From positions 2,501-66,500 of the forward strand of contig BSBK01005137.1 in the NCBI GenBank assembly GCA_027943335.1: 64,000 nucleotides of DNA. The letters are read 5' to 3'. Within the stretch, counting starts at the first letter, position 1, and each line of letters opens with the position of its first letter. The position numbers and the translations under genes are program-made. A model generated the notes under the pieces. It made no database searches. It saw only the letters and a list, made by a program, of their open reading frames with translations, and was not told where the DNA came from. The DNA is from Chamaecyparis obtusa. Its lineage: Eukaryota > Streptophyta > Pinopsida > Cupressales > Cupressaceae. This document shows positions 33,087 to 44,940 of this stretch, piece by piece.

Positions 33087-33207
33087 TAAAACAATGACTT
33101 TTGTTTATATGCAAACTGATTACTATCGGGTATCGATAGAATTAATATTCCATTATTAATGTTAATATATATATTAATATGTATGTAATTATAATTATAT
33201 ATATATC

Positions 33208-33292
<85 letters not shown>
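33208..33292. repeat. (TA)n microsatellite
   Basis: About 40 uninterrupted TA units in the left LTR. The corresponding place in the right LTR (37315-37336) has about ten. Confidence 0.95.
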
Positions 33293-33294
<2 letters not shown>

Positions 33295-33394
33295 CAAGAA
33301 TATATATGTGTATATTAATATATATGAGATTTTTCATATATATATATATATGACAATTATCTGAACGATGCTATCAATCTCAACAATTTCAACA

Positions 33395-33403
33395 CTCCCT
33401 TTT
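33395..33403 (-). other. polypurine tract
   Basis: The minus strand reads AAAAGGGAG directly before the 3' LTR. Confidence 0.7.
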
Positions 33404-33457
33404 AGTTAGGGAAGATAATTTTCCTTTGATTAGATGATAATTTAGTTATTATCATAA

Positions 33458-33656
33458 TTTTCATATCACATTGATATGAGGAATCACCATGCATTGTGAC
33501 ACCTAGTTTTCATATCACATCGATATGAGGAATCACCATGCATTGTGATACCTAGTTTTCATATCACATCTATATGAGGAATCACCTTGCATTGTGATAC
33601 CTAGTTTTCATATCACATCAATATGAGGGATCAGCTTGCATTGTGATACCTAATTT
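33458..33656. repeat. 49-bp tandem repeat, four copies
   Basis: The unit TTTTCATATCACATNGATAT-GAGGAATCACCNTGCATTGTGAYACCTAG is repeated four times with few changes, just inside the 3' end of the element next to its polypurine tract. Confidence 0.92.
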
Positions 33657-36600
33657 TCATATCACCACAATTGTGATACAAGGATATAGTAAGTAAAACA
33701 TTACATTTTATTTACATATAACCCTATTATGGTATGTGCAAAGACAGATAACCGTCTACCATAACGAATCTCTATTACAAGATCGTCACCTTGTAATACC
33801 AAATACAAGTGTTCATTTTTGAAAAGTCATCACCTTTCTCCAATGTTCACAGGAGGGCCCATAGGTCCTAGAGTCACACACGTGAAATCCACCTTGACTC
33901 ATGTCAGAGGGTGGATCCATCATGGCTCATCCCAAAGGGTGGAAACAAGGACTTTCACCTTAGGCTTCTCTATCAAGAGAAGAATGAAATAACATACAAG
34001 ATAGTAGATGAAACTCCTTTTCATCTAAGGCTTCATTCTTCAACATGCCAAGTTTATCTCGAAGGTACACAATCTTACCTCTAGCAAGAAACTTGGTGAG
34101 AATAACAACCATATGTTTTGTTGAATAGCATTCTTATGCACTATATCTCTTATATAGTTTGCATCACTCTAGGTGAACCCCAAGTTATGTAGGAGTTAGC
34201 ATAAAGGCATTTTAGCTAGCACGCATGAGACTCAATCTCATGATCATATACTTCTGGATGCTTCCTTTAAGGTCATGTAGCAATCTCCTCACCTCCTCGT
34301 CCAAGGTTGTTTTAGATGAACTATTATACTCCCTCTGAATCTAATATCAAGCTTCAAACTTCACTCTAGCAGATCGAGTCTTGATCTTTAGTCTATATTA
34401 CATTCTTTTATTGAATTCCCAACCATCTATCATGATCTAGATATTTGCATAAGAGCCTTCTAGTTCACATACATGGAATTTCATCATTTGAATCACAATT
34501 CTTGGTCACTAGGGAAACCATCTTGATATGGTTTACTCCCTCTTTATCAATATGACTAAGATCCTTGGAAATCAAATAAGGCATATCTTCTAGATGTTGC
34601 ACTGACTCCCTCTGAATCTTTGAGTACTAACATCAACATTTAACCTTCTCATCCAAGGTTTCCTCTGATGGTTCATTAGACTTATTTTGAATCTGGATCC
34701 TCGGAAGCTCATAGATGTAGATCCTGTAGATTCTCCCTTGGAAGCTCAAGTTCGTGTATCCATCTTGACATTGTCAGACTCCCTCTAAATCTGATATCAA
34801 CTCTCTACTCAATTTCTTTTCCTGCAAGCACATCCTCAGAGAGAAAGGAAAAGATCAAGGCAAATAGCTCTTATAATATGTACATAGAAATACAAATAAG
34901 AGATTAGAAATATAATACTTAAAAATTGAACTCAAAAATACTAATCTCATAGAGTTAAAGGATATTCTTTAATTGCTCCCACTAAGATAGATGCACACCC
35001 TTCAAAGTTTAAAAAAAACTTTCATCGTGTACATTCCGAGATATTCACAAATCTTATTACAGGTACCTGACAACAATAAATAATACATTGTCGTTCATGA
35101 CTTGAGATTGTCCACACCACTTCTCGAATTCATCGATGACTACTCATAGCAAGTTTGTACTCTCTTCTTTGTGACCAAGTTGCTGTGTACGAGACTGTAC
35201 TAGTGTCTTTCGTGACAATGCTTCTTTGGTCTAATTACAGACCGTGGGTTCTCTTTCATAAAAAATATCTTGTGAATACACCGTTCACAGGTTTGCCACA
35301 GTTACAAATGATCCCACTATCTTCCTAGTGGATCTTCGTCCTTCAATCTTTGTAACACAAAGCTCATCAGTAATTAATATGGCTCTAGTAATTTTATCAT
35401 GGCAGAATAAACTTAATATTCTATCAATGTCTCCAATAGTTGTTAACGTAATCATCCTTGACCGATCCTTCTTATATGTATGCCATAAGTATCCAAAGCA
35501 ATATTAAGTGATACTTATGGCATACATCGATATGCTTGCCGATGGTAATATGGTGACTTATTGCAGATCATTTTGCTTAGAAATTCAATTATAAACAATG
35601 CTTGATTACATTATTTCTATTATCAGTGATAATAACTGATGGATGCTTATGATGTCGTCCTTTATCTGATAGTAATATCGATGAGGAGTAGGACTGGTCT
35701 TCATATATGATAGATCTACTTAATGCTTGCTGCCTGTTTATTCATGGTTAGCACATTGCTACCGATTCTAGTAAGTTGATGTTTATTATCTGATTAGTAA
35801 ATCGCTGATGTGAAGCAATGCTAATTCATCCTTTGTTGAGTGATACATTAAGATGATGATAATCTCCAATTTACTGATCTATTCCTTCTTCCAACATGAT
35901 GGTAATCGCTGACTTCTAGAAATCTTGGAGAAGATAAGAGGGGTGGAGCCATTGCCTCTAACATTAGGGGTAAAAGCCGAAAATGTGTCAATAAATGCGG
36001 TGTTGATTGCGACAGTGTTGTCTATAACAGCCATATCAAATTCAGTGCGGTGGTTTCCAAAACATTCACTGTGATCCAAGTATTTTCGGTTGCGGCTACA
36101 TAAGAGGCTTCTCACATCAATCCTTCCCCCACGACAAGCAAGAATCTGAAACAATATATTTCTAACTGTCATGCAGCTCCCGAATTCTCAGATCGTCTCC
36201 GTAGACATTCACACAAACGACGGATCCTTAACTTATTTTGCAATGTTTATTCAACAAAGCGGACCAGATCTTTAATCTTCGTGTGTTTGATTTATCTTTT
36301 CAAATTCATATCCAGCACTCTACTGCAATGATGCACACACAGACACCAAAGTATTCAGATATGAAACACCAAATTACTAGTTTTGATGTTCTATTCCTAT
36401 TCATACAAAATTTGTTGTGTATTTGACTTTGTCGCCTTTAGAATTCTGTATAGATCACAGGCTTTGCATATGCCCCCAATGATAGAAAATGATATATCGA
36501 TTAAACTCTGCAATTATATAACTCAATGCTTGTATCGATAACTGAAATAGCTTTCTGAATATAAGGATCGCATTTACCAATGGTAAGGCATTATTTAGAA

Positions 36601-36751
36601 TTCAGATATAAGCTTTGTGTTGTATTTCTCCTCCCAATATCGTAGGCTCCAATATCTTCTGTTTTGTATGGTATAACCAAATCTCTTCTTCGCATTCGCA
36701 GATGGGTGCTGAGTGTATCCTTTTTCTGTTGTTTCTCACATTTGCAACTTG

Positions 36752-36763
36752 ATTCTGATACCA
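36752..36763 (-). other. primer binding site
   Basis: The minus strand reads TGGTATCAGAATC directly after the LTR, matching the initiator tRNA-Met PBS except at its last bases. Confidence 0.8.
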
Positions 36764-37485
36764 TGTTGAGTTTACTAAGATTGCTGCAAATACTAGAATC
36801 GCTGCAAATGTATTAACATTAATAAACTTCTGATATTGAATGAATCTCTGGTTTGAATGAGATTCACAGACACTTCTTATTAAGACTGTATTCTTTCTAT
36901 ATTCGGTGTCTATTTACAGCAGCATGTCTTGCTTTATATATGAATTGCATAGTCTAATTTTGATGAGGCGTGACTCATGAATGAGTCACGTCCCATCAAA
37001 TAACATGACCGCTGGAGGTTGTAATACATGGCGCTGTTTAATGAAAACATACTGCTCTTACGTAAACCGATAGTTATCGGTTATTATAATACCTTTGTCT
37101 AAACCGATAGTTATCGGTTATTATATTGTCTTTGCCTAAACCGATAGTTATCGGTTGTGAACTAAACCCGATAGCTATCGGTAATACAATGACTTTTGTT
37201 TATATGCAAACTGATTACTATCGGGTATCGATAGAATTAATATTCCATTATTAATGTTAATATATATATTAATATGTATGTAATTATAATTATATATATT
37301 TATATTAATATCTATATATATATATATATATATATGAATGATATGAAATATGGATAGACTTATTTCAAGAATATATATGTGTATATTAATATACATGGGA
37401 TTTTTCCAATACATATATTAATATATATAAATATATTTATATGACAATTATCTGAACGATGTTATCAATCTCAACAATTTCAACA
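36764..37485 (-). repeat. right (5') LTR
   Basis: 722 bases; same ends and same GATAGTTATCGG array. The TA tract is short. It has an extra block near 36785-36805 relative to the left LTR. Confidence 0.87.
37064..37182. repeat. palindromic GATAGTTATCGG array in right LTR
   Basis: The same four units are better preserved here, with CpG dinucleotides kept. Confidence 0.8.
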
Positions 37486-37490
37486 CTTAC

Positions 37491-38160
37491 CAATGAGGAA
37501 ATAAAGAGATATTTAGAGGAAGAGGTAGTCATATAGACAATAAAGAGAGAGGAAATAGAAACAAGAAGAGACATAAGGTGATAGGGATAGATATATGGGT
37601 ATGGAGTGAAGGAAAGGTAATTAGGGAGAGAGATTGGGTAAATGTAGAAAAATATAGGCAAGGAAAAAGTGACGATAGGGCTAGATCGTCAGGGAGAAAT
37701 GATATAGTGAAATAGATTTAGGTAGAAATGGGACAAGGGAAAAGGGATAAAGAATGATAGATTTAGAGTGTACCTGGAAGATAACTATAGAGAGATAGAG
37801 AAATCTAGACAATAAGTAAACGTTGAAGGAAGATTTCAAATTATTGAAATTTTATATAGACTAAAATTTTATAAGATCTTCTAAATCCTAAAATCTAAAT
37901 TATAACTCCTTGTAATCATAATTCCCTCTCAAACACCCTACCTATATATGAATGAAATATAACTTAATCCATAAGAAAGGTAAAGGACATTATGACTTGT
38001 TACCTTCTTGAAGATTGAGTATAACTTGAAGACAATGATAGGGAGATGGAAATATTTCTTCTGAAAAATGTATAATCAATTTAATGCATTCTATTAGATC
38101 CTAGCATTATTGATGTGAATTTTCATTTTAAGCTTGAAAATTTATTTTAATTAACATCAA
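37491..38160. repeat. dispersed repeat, copy 2, right part, then spacer
   Basis: Purine-rich text up to about 37830 resembles the segments before 30807 and at 32485-32696. The remainder is AT-rich spacer. Confidence 0.45.
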
Positions 38161-38164
38161 TAAT

Positions 38165-38480
38165 TAAAATATTTACCTGTTAATGCCTGATACAACCACT
38201 AGACTTATAGAAGACACGGTACGCTATTAAACTATGTCACAAATCCCAAAGGCAGTGCTGACCATTTTGCCAATAATCTGCCCCTCAGTGTTACCCAAGG
38301 GTATTCGAACCTGTGACCAATATTTGATACCACTTGTTACAAGTAGCTGTTGTCATTGCACCAAAAGATTGACCTGTTAATGTCTGATACAACCACTAGA
38401 CTTATAGAAGACACATGAGCTTGTTAAACCATATCATGAATCCTGAGGGGAGCGCTGACCATTTTGCCAACAAATCTAAT
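38165..38480 (-). mobile_element. SINE-like unit with partial tandem duplication
   Basis: The minus strand carries GGTCACAGGTTCGAATACCC, a perfect-looking tRNA/SINE B-box. Upstream of it is CTTGTAACAAGTGGTATCA, suggesting a tRNA-derived pol III head. The tail part beginning TTAATG(C/T)CTGATACAACC recurs about 195 bases apart (38178 and 38375), both copies reaching TGCTGACCATTTTGCCAA. I could not place target duplications or a poly(A) tail. Called from B-box plus layout only. Confidence 0.45.
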
Positions 38481-39607
38481 AGAGATAATCCTAAGAAAGC
38501 AATAATAAATGAATGCATATGATTGTAAAAGAGGAATAATGTTTAATAAAAATAATAAAAGATGAGTAATATGATCCTAGGAAAAGAGATAGAAAATCCC
38601 ATTTGATACACTTATTTTTCCATTTTTAAAACCTCCACGGAAAGAAAAGAGGAAAAATATTAAGGAAGTTTAGAGACTTGCCTCAATAAAATACCTACTT
38701 TTGATTTTTCATCTCGACAAGAGCCTAATAGATAGATAACTAAGAGACAAGAAGTAATGATACATAATTAAGGTATTAATAAAATGATATGAAAAGTATG
38801 ATATGATAAAAATAACATGAGATGAGAGTCTCCATTGCAAATCCAAAAAGTTGATGCTTAATGGAGTTAAGGCAAAGTTATAATGTTAATGAAGTTGGTA
38901 TTTTACAAAGGCCAACATGTAGTGAAATATTTTTATCAAGATACAAAGAGAAGATAAAAGAATTGTAGTAATGATGTAGAGGAGAGCCATAATATGTGTG
39001 AGAAACAAAATATAGAATATACAGACCAAATAAAGCTCAAATATGAAGTTTAAAGAAATCCATATGATTCTTAGTGTCACTGGGAAGTGCTAAGGGGATT
39101 TATATTGCATGGGTAGTAGTTTTAAGAGTCAGTCCATGTCTATATATTTTTACAATCAATTCTTGATGCATGGGTGTCTCTATAATGTGCACATGTCCTA
39201 TGTTGACACTAGTACATTTCAGGCCATATTCAGACGACCATTTGTCGAATTTGCAATGGAAGTGATACCTGTCAGTATTTCAACATCCTTTTCCGTCAAA
39301 GCTTGCCGCATTAATAGAAATTTTACTATGGGATTTCATATGTTATATCTATCAGAACTCCAACAAACATTTGTCGAAGAGTCTATCGAATTGGCGACAA
39401 ATATGCAATGATTCTCTGACAAGTAAACCCATCGGAGAGGTAGCATTCCTATAGCCAATATTTGTCAAAAAGGTACCCTCTCCAACATTATAATGGTCAA
39501 AAGTGTGACAGATAGAAAGTGACTCTCTGACAGGAAAACCTGTCAGACGTATAGCACTGTTATCAAAATAAATACAAGTTCTGTTGAAAAAGTGACAGAT
39601 ACTCAAA
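38481..39607. other. AT-rich spacer, no gene seen
   Basis: No coding signal. Between 39190 and 39600 motifs like TTTGTCGAA and CTGACAGG(A)AAAACC recur irregularly. Confidence 0.5.
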
Positions 39608-40087
39608 TTAAAGATAGCGAAGCTCAAGAGACCATCATAGTTGGTCTCTGTCTTTGGTCCATATACTGACAAAACATTTTACCTTTCGTTAGCTCATCAA
39701 ATGAGGGGATTTGAAAGAATTTAATAGAATATTTTCATGATAACATATATTATTTAAGTTGATGTTGCACGAATTTATCTACTTCGCACACATGTAGACT
39801 AAGAGGACAATGATAAAGAAGCATCTCCTCCCATGGCCTACATTACTCAAGCCATGGGAGGGGATGCTTGTTTATGGCTCTCATCATAGTTTACAAGTGT
39901 GTGAAGTAGATAAATTCATTCAGCGTCATACTAAAATAATGTACGTTATACATGAAAATATCATCCATTAAATTATTTCAAATCACCCCATTTGATGAGC
40001 TAACGAAATGTAATACATTTTGTCAGTAATATGGACCAAAGATAAAGATCAACTATAATGATGTCTTGACCTCTTCTATCTTTAGTC
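39608..40087. mobile_element. foldback/MITE-like hairpin 1
   Basis: Left arm 39608-39838 and right arm 39851-40087 are inverted copies; for example TCGTTAGCTCATCAAATG is answered by CATTTGATGAGCTAACGA. The centre is CCATGGCC and GCCATGG around a 12-base loop. Non-coding. Confidence 0.8.
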
Positions 40088-40787
40088 TTAGCTACTAGGT
40101 AAGGCTTGGAAGACTTATACCTGTTGATCGTTGAGAATAATCACCGCCTTGCCTTTATGTACACTACATAGTATCCAATAAAAGAGAAGGAATAAAATAT
40201 GAATGAATAAAAGAAATGAAAGATACAATAATATTATCTTGTTTTTTACCTTCTCATAATTGATCCTAGTCTCACAAAATTAATTTTATACGATCACTAG
40301 CACATGTTGTACATGGATGAGAAACTGTATCCAAAGTCTCTAGATTCTAAGAAGAGGTATGAGTGGAGGCCAAAAAAGGGATATTTGTGAAGGTTTTACA
40401 TACATAGGTTACTCAATCATCATATCTACACTAGTACTCAATTTGGAAACTCTCTCTAGAAAATCTCCACATCTATAAAATCTCCACAAAATTCCTTTCT
40501 GGCCTCCACTGCATATATGTCTTCTCAGTATCTAAAAACTCTCCATCATTGATTTCTATCATTTTTCCAGCATCTTCGTGGACTGCGACCTTAAATTATT
40601 GAGCTTCTCTTTGTTTCAGAATAGTTTAACATTCTCTACTTAACAGGGCCAACCATGTGAAGGTGGAAGCTCATCTGGCCCCTCCTAGGAGCCACTTATG
40701 ACCCTTTACGACATTTGAAGACCTCTAAGATGTATTCTTAGGGATCATAAAGGGTTGTAAAGGGTCATAAGGGGTTCTAGAACACAA

Positions 40788-41187
40788 CAGCTGAGAAACA
40801 TAAATGTAGGCATCATGATTACAATTTTTTGGGGACACAAAAAAATTGAGTGGTATACCTAGACGATGCAATACAACCACTACTCCTCCAATTTCAAGTT
40901 GACTGTGCAAGATCCAAAAATGATAGATAATGAATAAATTTAGAGAGCAGAGGAGGAGGGCCATAACAATTGAAATAATATAGGGACCCTATAATATTTT
41001 GGTTGTTACAGCCCTCCTCTGCTCTCTAAATTTATTCCTTATCGATGGTTTTTGGATCCCGCAATGTCAACTTGGAACTAGATGAGTAGTGGTTGTGTTG
41101 CATCATTTGGTTATACCATTCAATTATGTTCTATCTCCAAAAAAATTTGACCATGATGTCTACATTTATGTTTCTTAGCTATTGTGA
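40788..41187. mobile_element. foldback/MITE-like hairpin 2
   Basis: Left arm 40788-40985 and right arm 40986-41187 meet at the palindrome ATATAGGGACCCTATA. Outer parts pair as GAGAAACATAAATGTAG with CTACATTTATGTTTCTTAG. The last 30 bases of the right arm are duplicated in tandem (to about 41216). Confidence 0.8.
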
Positions 41188-41335
41188 TATCTACATTTAT
41201 GTTTCTCAGCTATCATGTTTATGTGCATGTTCTTTATGTGTTTGGCTTCTCTCCCTCGCATCCAAAATTAGATTTTCCCACTTTGAATAGAGAATGCATG
41301 TGCAATAGGTATGTATGTTTTATGAAACACCTGTC

Positions 41336-41930
41336 CACAATAGAATGGGAAGACATCTTTCTAGCATGGGCTTGGATCCTTCGACAATTAGCTTCACAAT
41401 AAATGAGGTAGATGAGAGCTAAAAAATTATCTTCCCAAGAAAAATTTCATAAATGAACTATGTGTACACCAATTCCTGTACCCTCTGTGTGTACCTAAAT
41501 GATATATTTGAAACAAAAATGGTATATCTTAAAGAAGTTAATTTTGCATCACAGTTTATATTTGTTGCAACAACAGAGCATTAGGCACCACCTTCAGCAC
41601 AATATGATCACCTATCCACAATGACCAAACTTCATAAAATATATAGATCTATCTAGTGATCATATTGTGCTGAAGGTGGTGCCTGATACTCTATTGCTAT
41701 GACAACTATAGACTATGATGCAAAATTATCTTCTTTAATCCTTACCCTTGTTGTTTCAAATATATAATTTAGGTATGCAAAGAGGGCACATGAATTAGGG
41801 TACACATAGTTCATTTATGAGATTTTTCTTGGGAGGCTAATTGCTCAGCTATCATCTACTTCATTTATTATGAAGCAAATTACCGAAGGATCTAGGCCTA
41901 GGCTAGAAAGATTTCTTCCCATTCTGTTTA
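41336..41930. mobile_element. foldback/MITE-like hairpin 3
   Basis: Arms 41336-41611 and 41656-41930 with a 44-base loop. The inner pairing GCACCACCTTCAGCACAATA / TATTGTGCTGAAGGTGGTGC is perfect for over 25 bases; the outer part pairs AGAATGGGAAGA with TCTTCCCATTCT. Confidence 0.85.
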
Positions 41931-41976
41931 AGCCATATTCATTGTTCTTGTCAAACTTCCTTGGTCATTGAAAATC

Positions 41977-42923
41977 ACTTGGGCATTGCAACATGAATCC
42001 TACAAGCGGGCCTCTCTTTCCCATCTCACAGCTTGGGCATTACAACATGAATCCTATTGAGACAACTATTGATCTTCTTTGACTTCATCTTAATTTCTAG
42101 TCTCCGCTCCAACAACCTCTCGCATGTTGTATTCTTCACTGCAATCACCCCTTCTTCCTTAAAATCACTCGTAGAGAGTAGCATACCATCATCCCCCCCT
42201 CCTAATTCCCAAAGAACCCACCCATATTTTTCCAAGCCTCAGATCTCATCTTTGCAACCAATTTTGAATCCTCCTCCGGTAGTGTCTCTAGTGGTTGCTA
42301 ATCAATCTTATTACAAACTAAAATAAGAGGCTTATTGGAAAACAACATTTTATGTTGTTAAATAGAGATGCCTATTGTCCAATACTATAACCATAGGACC
42401 CTAAAACATCAAGGAAAAACAAAACAACCACCTTCAAATGAGCCAAGGCAATAATACTGAGCATCTCAATCATGTTCCTATCCTCCAAGGGGTGGTCCAA
42501 AATACCAAGGTTATCAATAACCTAATACCTCAAGTACTTATAATTAGTATGCCTAACAAAAAGAGACTTAGTAGTAAAAGCATAAGGTTGCACATCCACA
42601 TCCGTTGTAGTAATCTTATTAATAAAAGAACTCTTGCCAACATTAGGGTACCCACAGATCAAAATAGTCTTGGTATTTGGGTCAATAGACGACAACCTTT
42701 CAATATATTTCCTCACCTATTTAAGGTAATCCAAACTCGTTCCAATTCTCTTAACAATGGTACACATCTATCCAAGTGTAGCAACCTTCAAAGATGTGTA
42801 GCAGTAAAGAGAATCCCCATATTTTATCAGCCTAACATAGTCTTTGGCCACTTTGGCGATGAGATTGAAAGCAGTATTAATCTTTCCAAGGGCCAACATG
42901 TTCTTGAAATTATACTGAACTAT
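41977..42923 (-). pseudogene. NOG1 nucleolar GTPase processed pseudogene
   Basis: NOG1 is a conserved nucleolar GTPase of 60S ribosome assembly. The minus strand gives the family's sequence without introns: [47 protein letters not shown] (cut by me into GYPNVGKS, the P-loop, 42630-42653), [43 protein letters not shown] and KMKSKKINSCLNRIHV. The first Met is ATA (42921-42923). About 85 residues after VQYNFK are missing, and stops and a frameshift occur (for example near 42515 and 42335). The distal end carries a 59-base tandem duplication (41977-41998 versus 42036-42057). The C-terminal half of the protein is absent, so the copy ends early. Confidence 0.9.
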
Positions 42924-42975
42924 TTTTTCTCTCTTTCTCTTTGCATGTGTTGATTCTTCCCCAAATTTGATCCCT

Positions 42976-44555
42976 TAGTCAGAAAATAGAATGAGCAGGG
43001 ACCCATTGGCAACAAGTAGTAGTCGTGTTGTTTGTAGCATGGTCTTGAGAAGTTTGGTTTCTTGAATCCTTAGTTAAGCCCTTGATGCAGAGGAAAGAGT
43101 GGTGGACTGGTAGACAAGATAATTTACTCAAATTTAGTTTACAAATGAACTATTTCCTAGAATGCCAAATGACTCTTCAAGAGACTCAGCCCAACCAAGA
43201 CTCCTTCCAATGCAAACCAATAATGGATCTAGTGTCTTTAACGTGTATGAGGGTATATTAAAGTGGTTTCAAGGTTTCAAGGGTTACCCACACTCCCAAA
43301 TTTCTAAATATCTTCAAACTATCATAGAGGCCTAATGGCTTTGCCTTGTAGCCCTGCAAAGACCTTTTTGGTCTTCAAACTCCACACTTCCCCAAATCAC
43401 TAGAAGATCTAAACAAAAATATATTCACCCTTTTGGCCATACATAAACATACCAAAGACTTAGGTATTGGTACTTTGGACCAAATTTTAGTACCTTGCCT
43501 GTACTCCTACAAATACACTAGAAAGTTGGTGATTTTTCAAAGAAACTACTAGTTTTTTGTATCCTCAAGCCTCCAAACTCTAGAAAGTGTCTTTTTATAA
43601 CAAAAAACATCTAAATCCATTAGTAATTAGACTCAAACCTTGGGGAACATCAAAATCCCCAAATTAGTTACACCAAACCCTTGATTCAAGGATTTCTTTG
43701 ATCTCACCCTTCCAAGAACTTCCTAGATCAATTGGTGATTGATTCACCAGTCACTCTACCATAAAAAACCATTTCAATCATAAAATACCTATTTCATTCA
43801 ACCCAAATGCCTGCTGCTATACTTGTTCCATGAATTTCAATGGAACACTCCCTGTCACAGCCAGTGATCACTCTTTTCCTTCAAACTTCTGCAAATTCCA
43901 AGTTAGATTAATATTGTACATGGTTAATAATCCTCATTCCATAGATTCTAGGCCTCTAAGTCCATGGAATTGTTATTAATTATAAGTAAACCTCTGAATA
44001 GAGAAAGGAAAATTAGTAAAACCAATCTATGCCACTGTTTGTGAGGTACATTCATGATAAGTGCCTCTCAAACCTCTCCAAACATGTAAAATTGTCTTTA
44101 AATACTTTATTGATCTATTCTAAACATTAAAACCAAATCAAACCTACATTTGAATCCACACATAATAACCCAAAATGAAGGGTTTTATATCCTTTTAATG
44201 AATCTCAATCACTGGTAATGCATGTACAATCAAACTAGTAGTCTCCAAAGCATTCAATAAGTGAATATGAATGTTTGAAAACTATTCCTTATTGCATAGT
44301 GGAAATGAAAAACCAAAAAAAGACTTTAACACATTTAAGATCACTGATTTCAATTAGAAATCTTGTCTTTTATTTGATTTCCTATTTCATCCATACACCA
44401 GGTTTCTCTATCATATTATGGATTCCAAATACATCTATAAACCTTCCTCTAAACTTTCCCAACCACTCCTAATTGGTTAGAGGGATTAGTTGAGTGTTTA
44501 GACTCTAAAAATTCTCATGCAACTCCCAAAATTTCACATACAAAATAAAATTTTA
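42976..44555. other. AT-rich spacer, no gene seen
   Basis: Non-coding by eye on both strands; a 44275-44472 frame shows no similarity that I recognise. Confidence 0.5.
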
Positions 44556-44930
44556 TTCATAAAGGTAAACTTCAAGAAAATAGATTTGTTAATGTTTCAT
44601 CTACCTTTTCTGAAAGTGTAAGCCCCAATGCTCATAAAAAATCCTCATATGTATGTATATCACCACTCTATATTATTCAGTAGTTGTTGGTAATCGATCC
44701 TTCTTAGCTGATGTTGTTGGTATGTATTTTAATCTAAAACAACAATAGCTAAGAAGGATTGCTTGCCAACATCTATTGAATACAAGGTACTCCAGCCATT
44801 TCCATCATGATAACTCTCCATCATTGATTCTCATCATTGAGATTTTTATACGAGCATTGGGGCTTACACTTTCAGAAAAGGAAAGCGAAATATTAACAAC
44901 TCTATTTTGTCAAAGTTTGCATTTATGAAT
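44556..44930. mobile_element. foldback/MITE-like hairpin 4
   Basis: Outer arms pair TTCTGAAAGTGTAAGCCCCA with TGGGGCTTACACTTTCAGAA. Inner arms pair TCCTTCTTAGCT with AGCTAAGAAGGA, around a short loop near 44727. Non-coding. Confidence 0.8.
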
Positions 44931-44940
44931 TAAATCTAGG

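Larger units (their letters stand above)
32697..33394 (-). repeat. left (3') LTR
   Basis: 698 bases including a long (TA)n expansion and four GATAGTTATCGG-like units. The minus-strand start TGTTGAAATTG follows the AAAAGGGAG tract. Confidence 0.87.
32697..37485 (-). mobile_element. LTR retrotransposon with degenerate interior
   Basis: LTRs are 32697-33394 and 36764-37485, starting TGTTGAGTTTACTA and ending CAATTTCAACA. Flanks are CCTAC (32692-32696) and CTTAC (37486-37490), one transition apart. The PBS on the minus strand (36752-36763) and the polypurine tract beside the left LTR give the minus orientation. The 3.37-kb interior (33395-36763) has no frame above about 100 codons and no motif I recognise; a frame at 35879-36172 is unassigned. 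An internal hairpin TATGCCATAAGTATC / GATACTTATGGCATA lies at about 35480-35525. The interior is either non-autonomous or too decayed to classify. Confidence 0.87.

Noticed and set aside
33080..33364. Ile/Tyr-rich frames on both strands
   Set aside because: These are translations of the (TA)n microsatellite.
42438..42953. 171-codon plus-strand frame
   Set aside because: It is antisense to the NOG1 pseudogene, whose P-loop and conserved blocks are on the minus strand.
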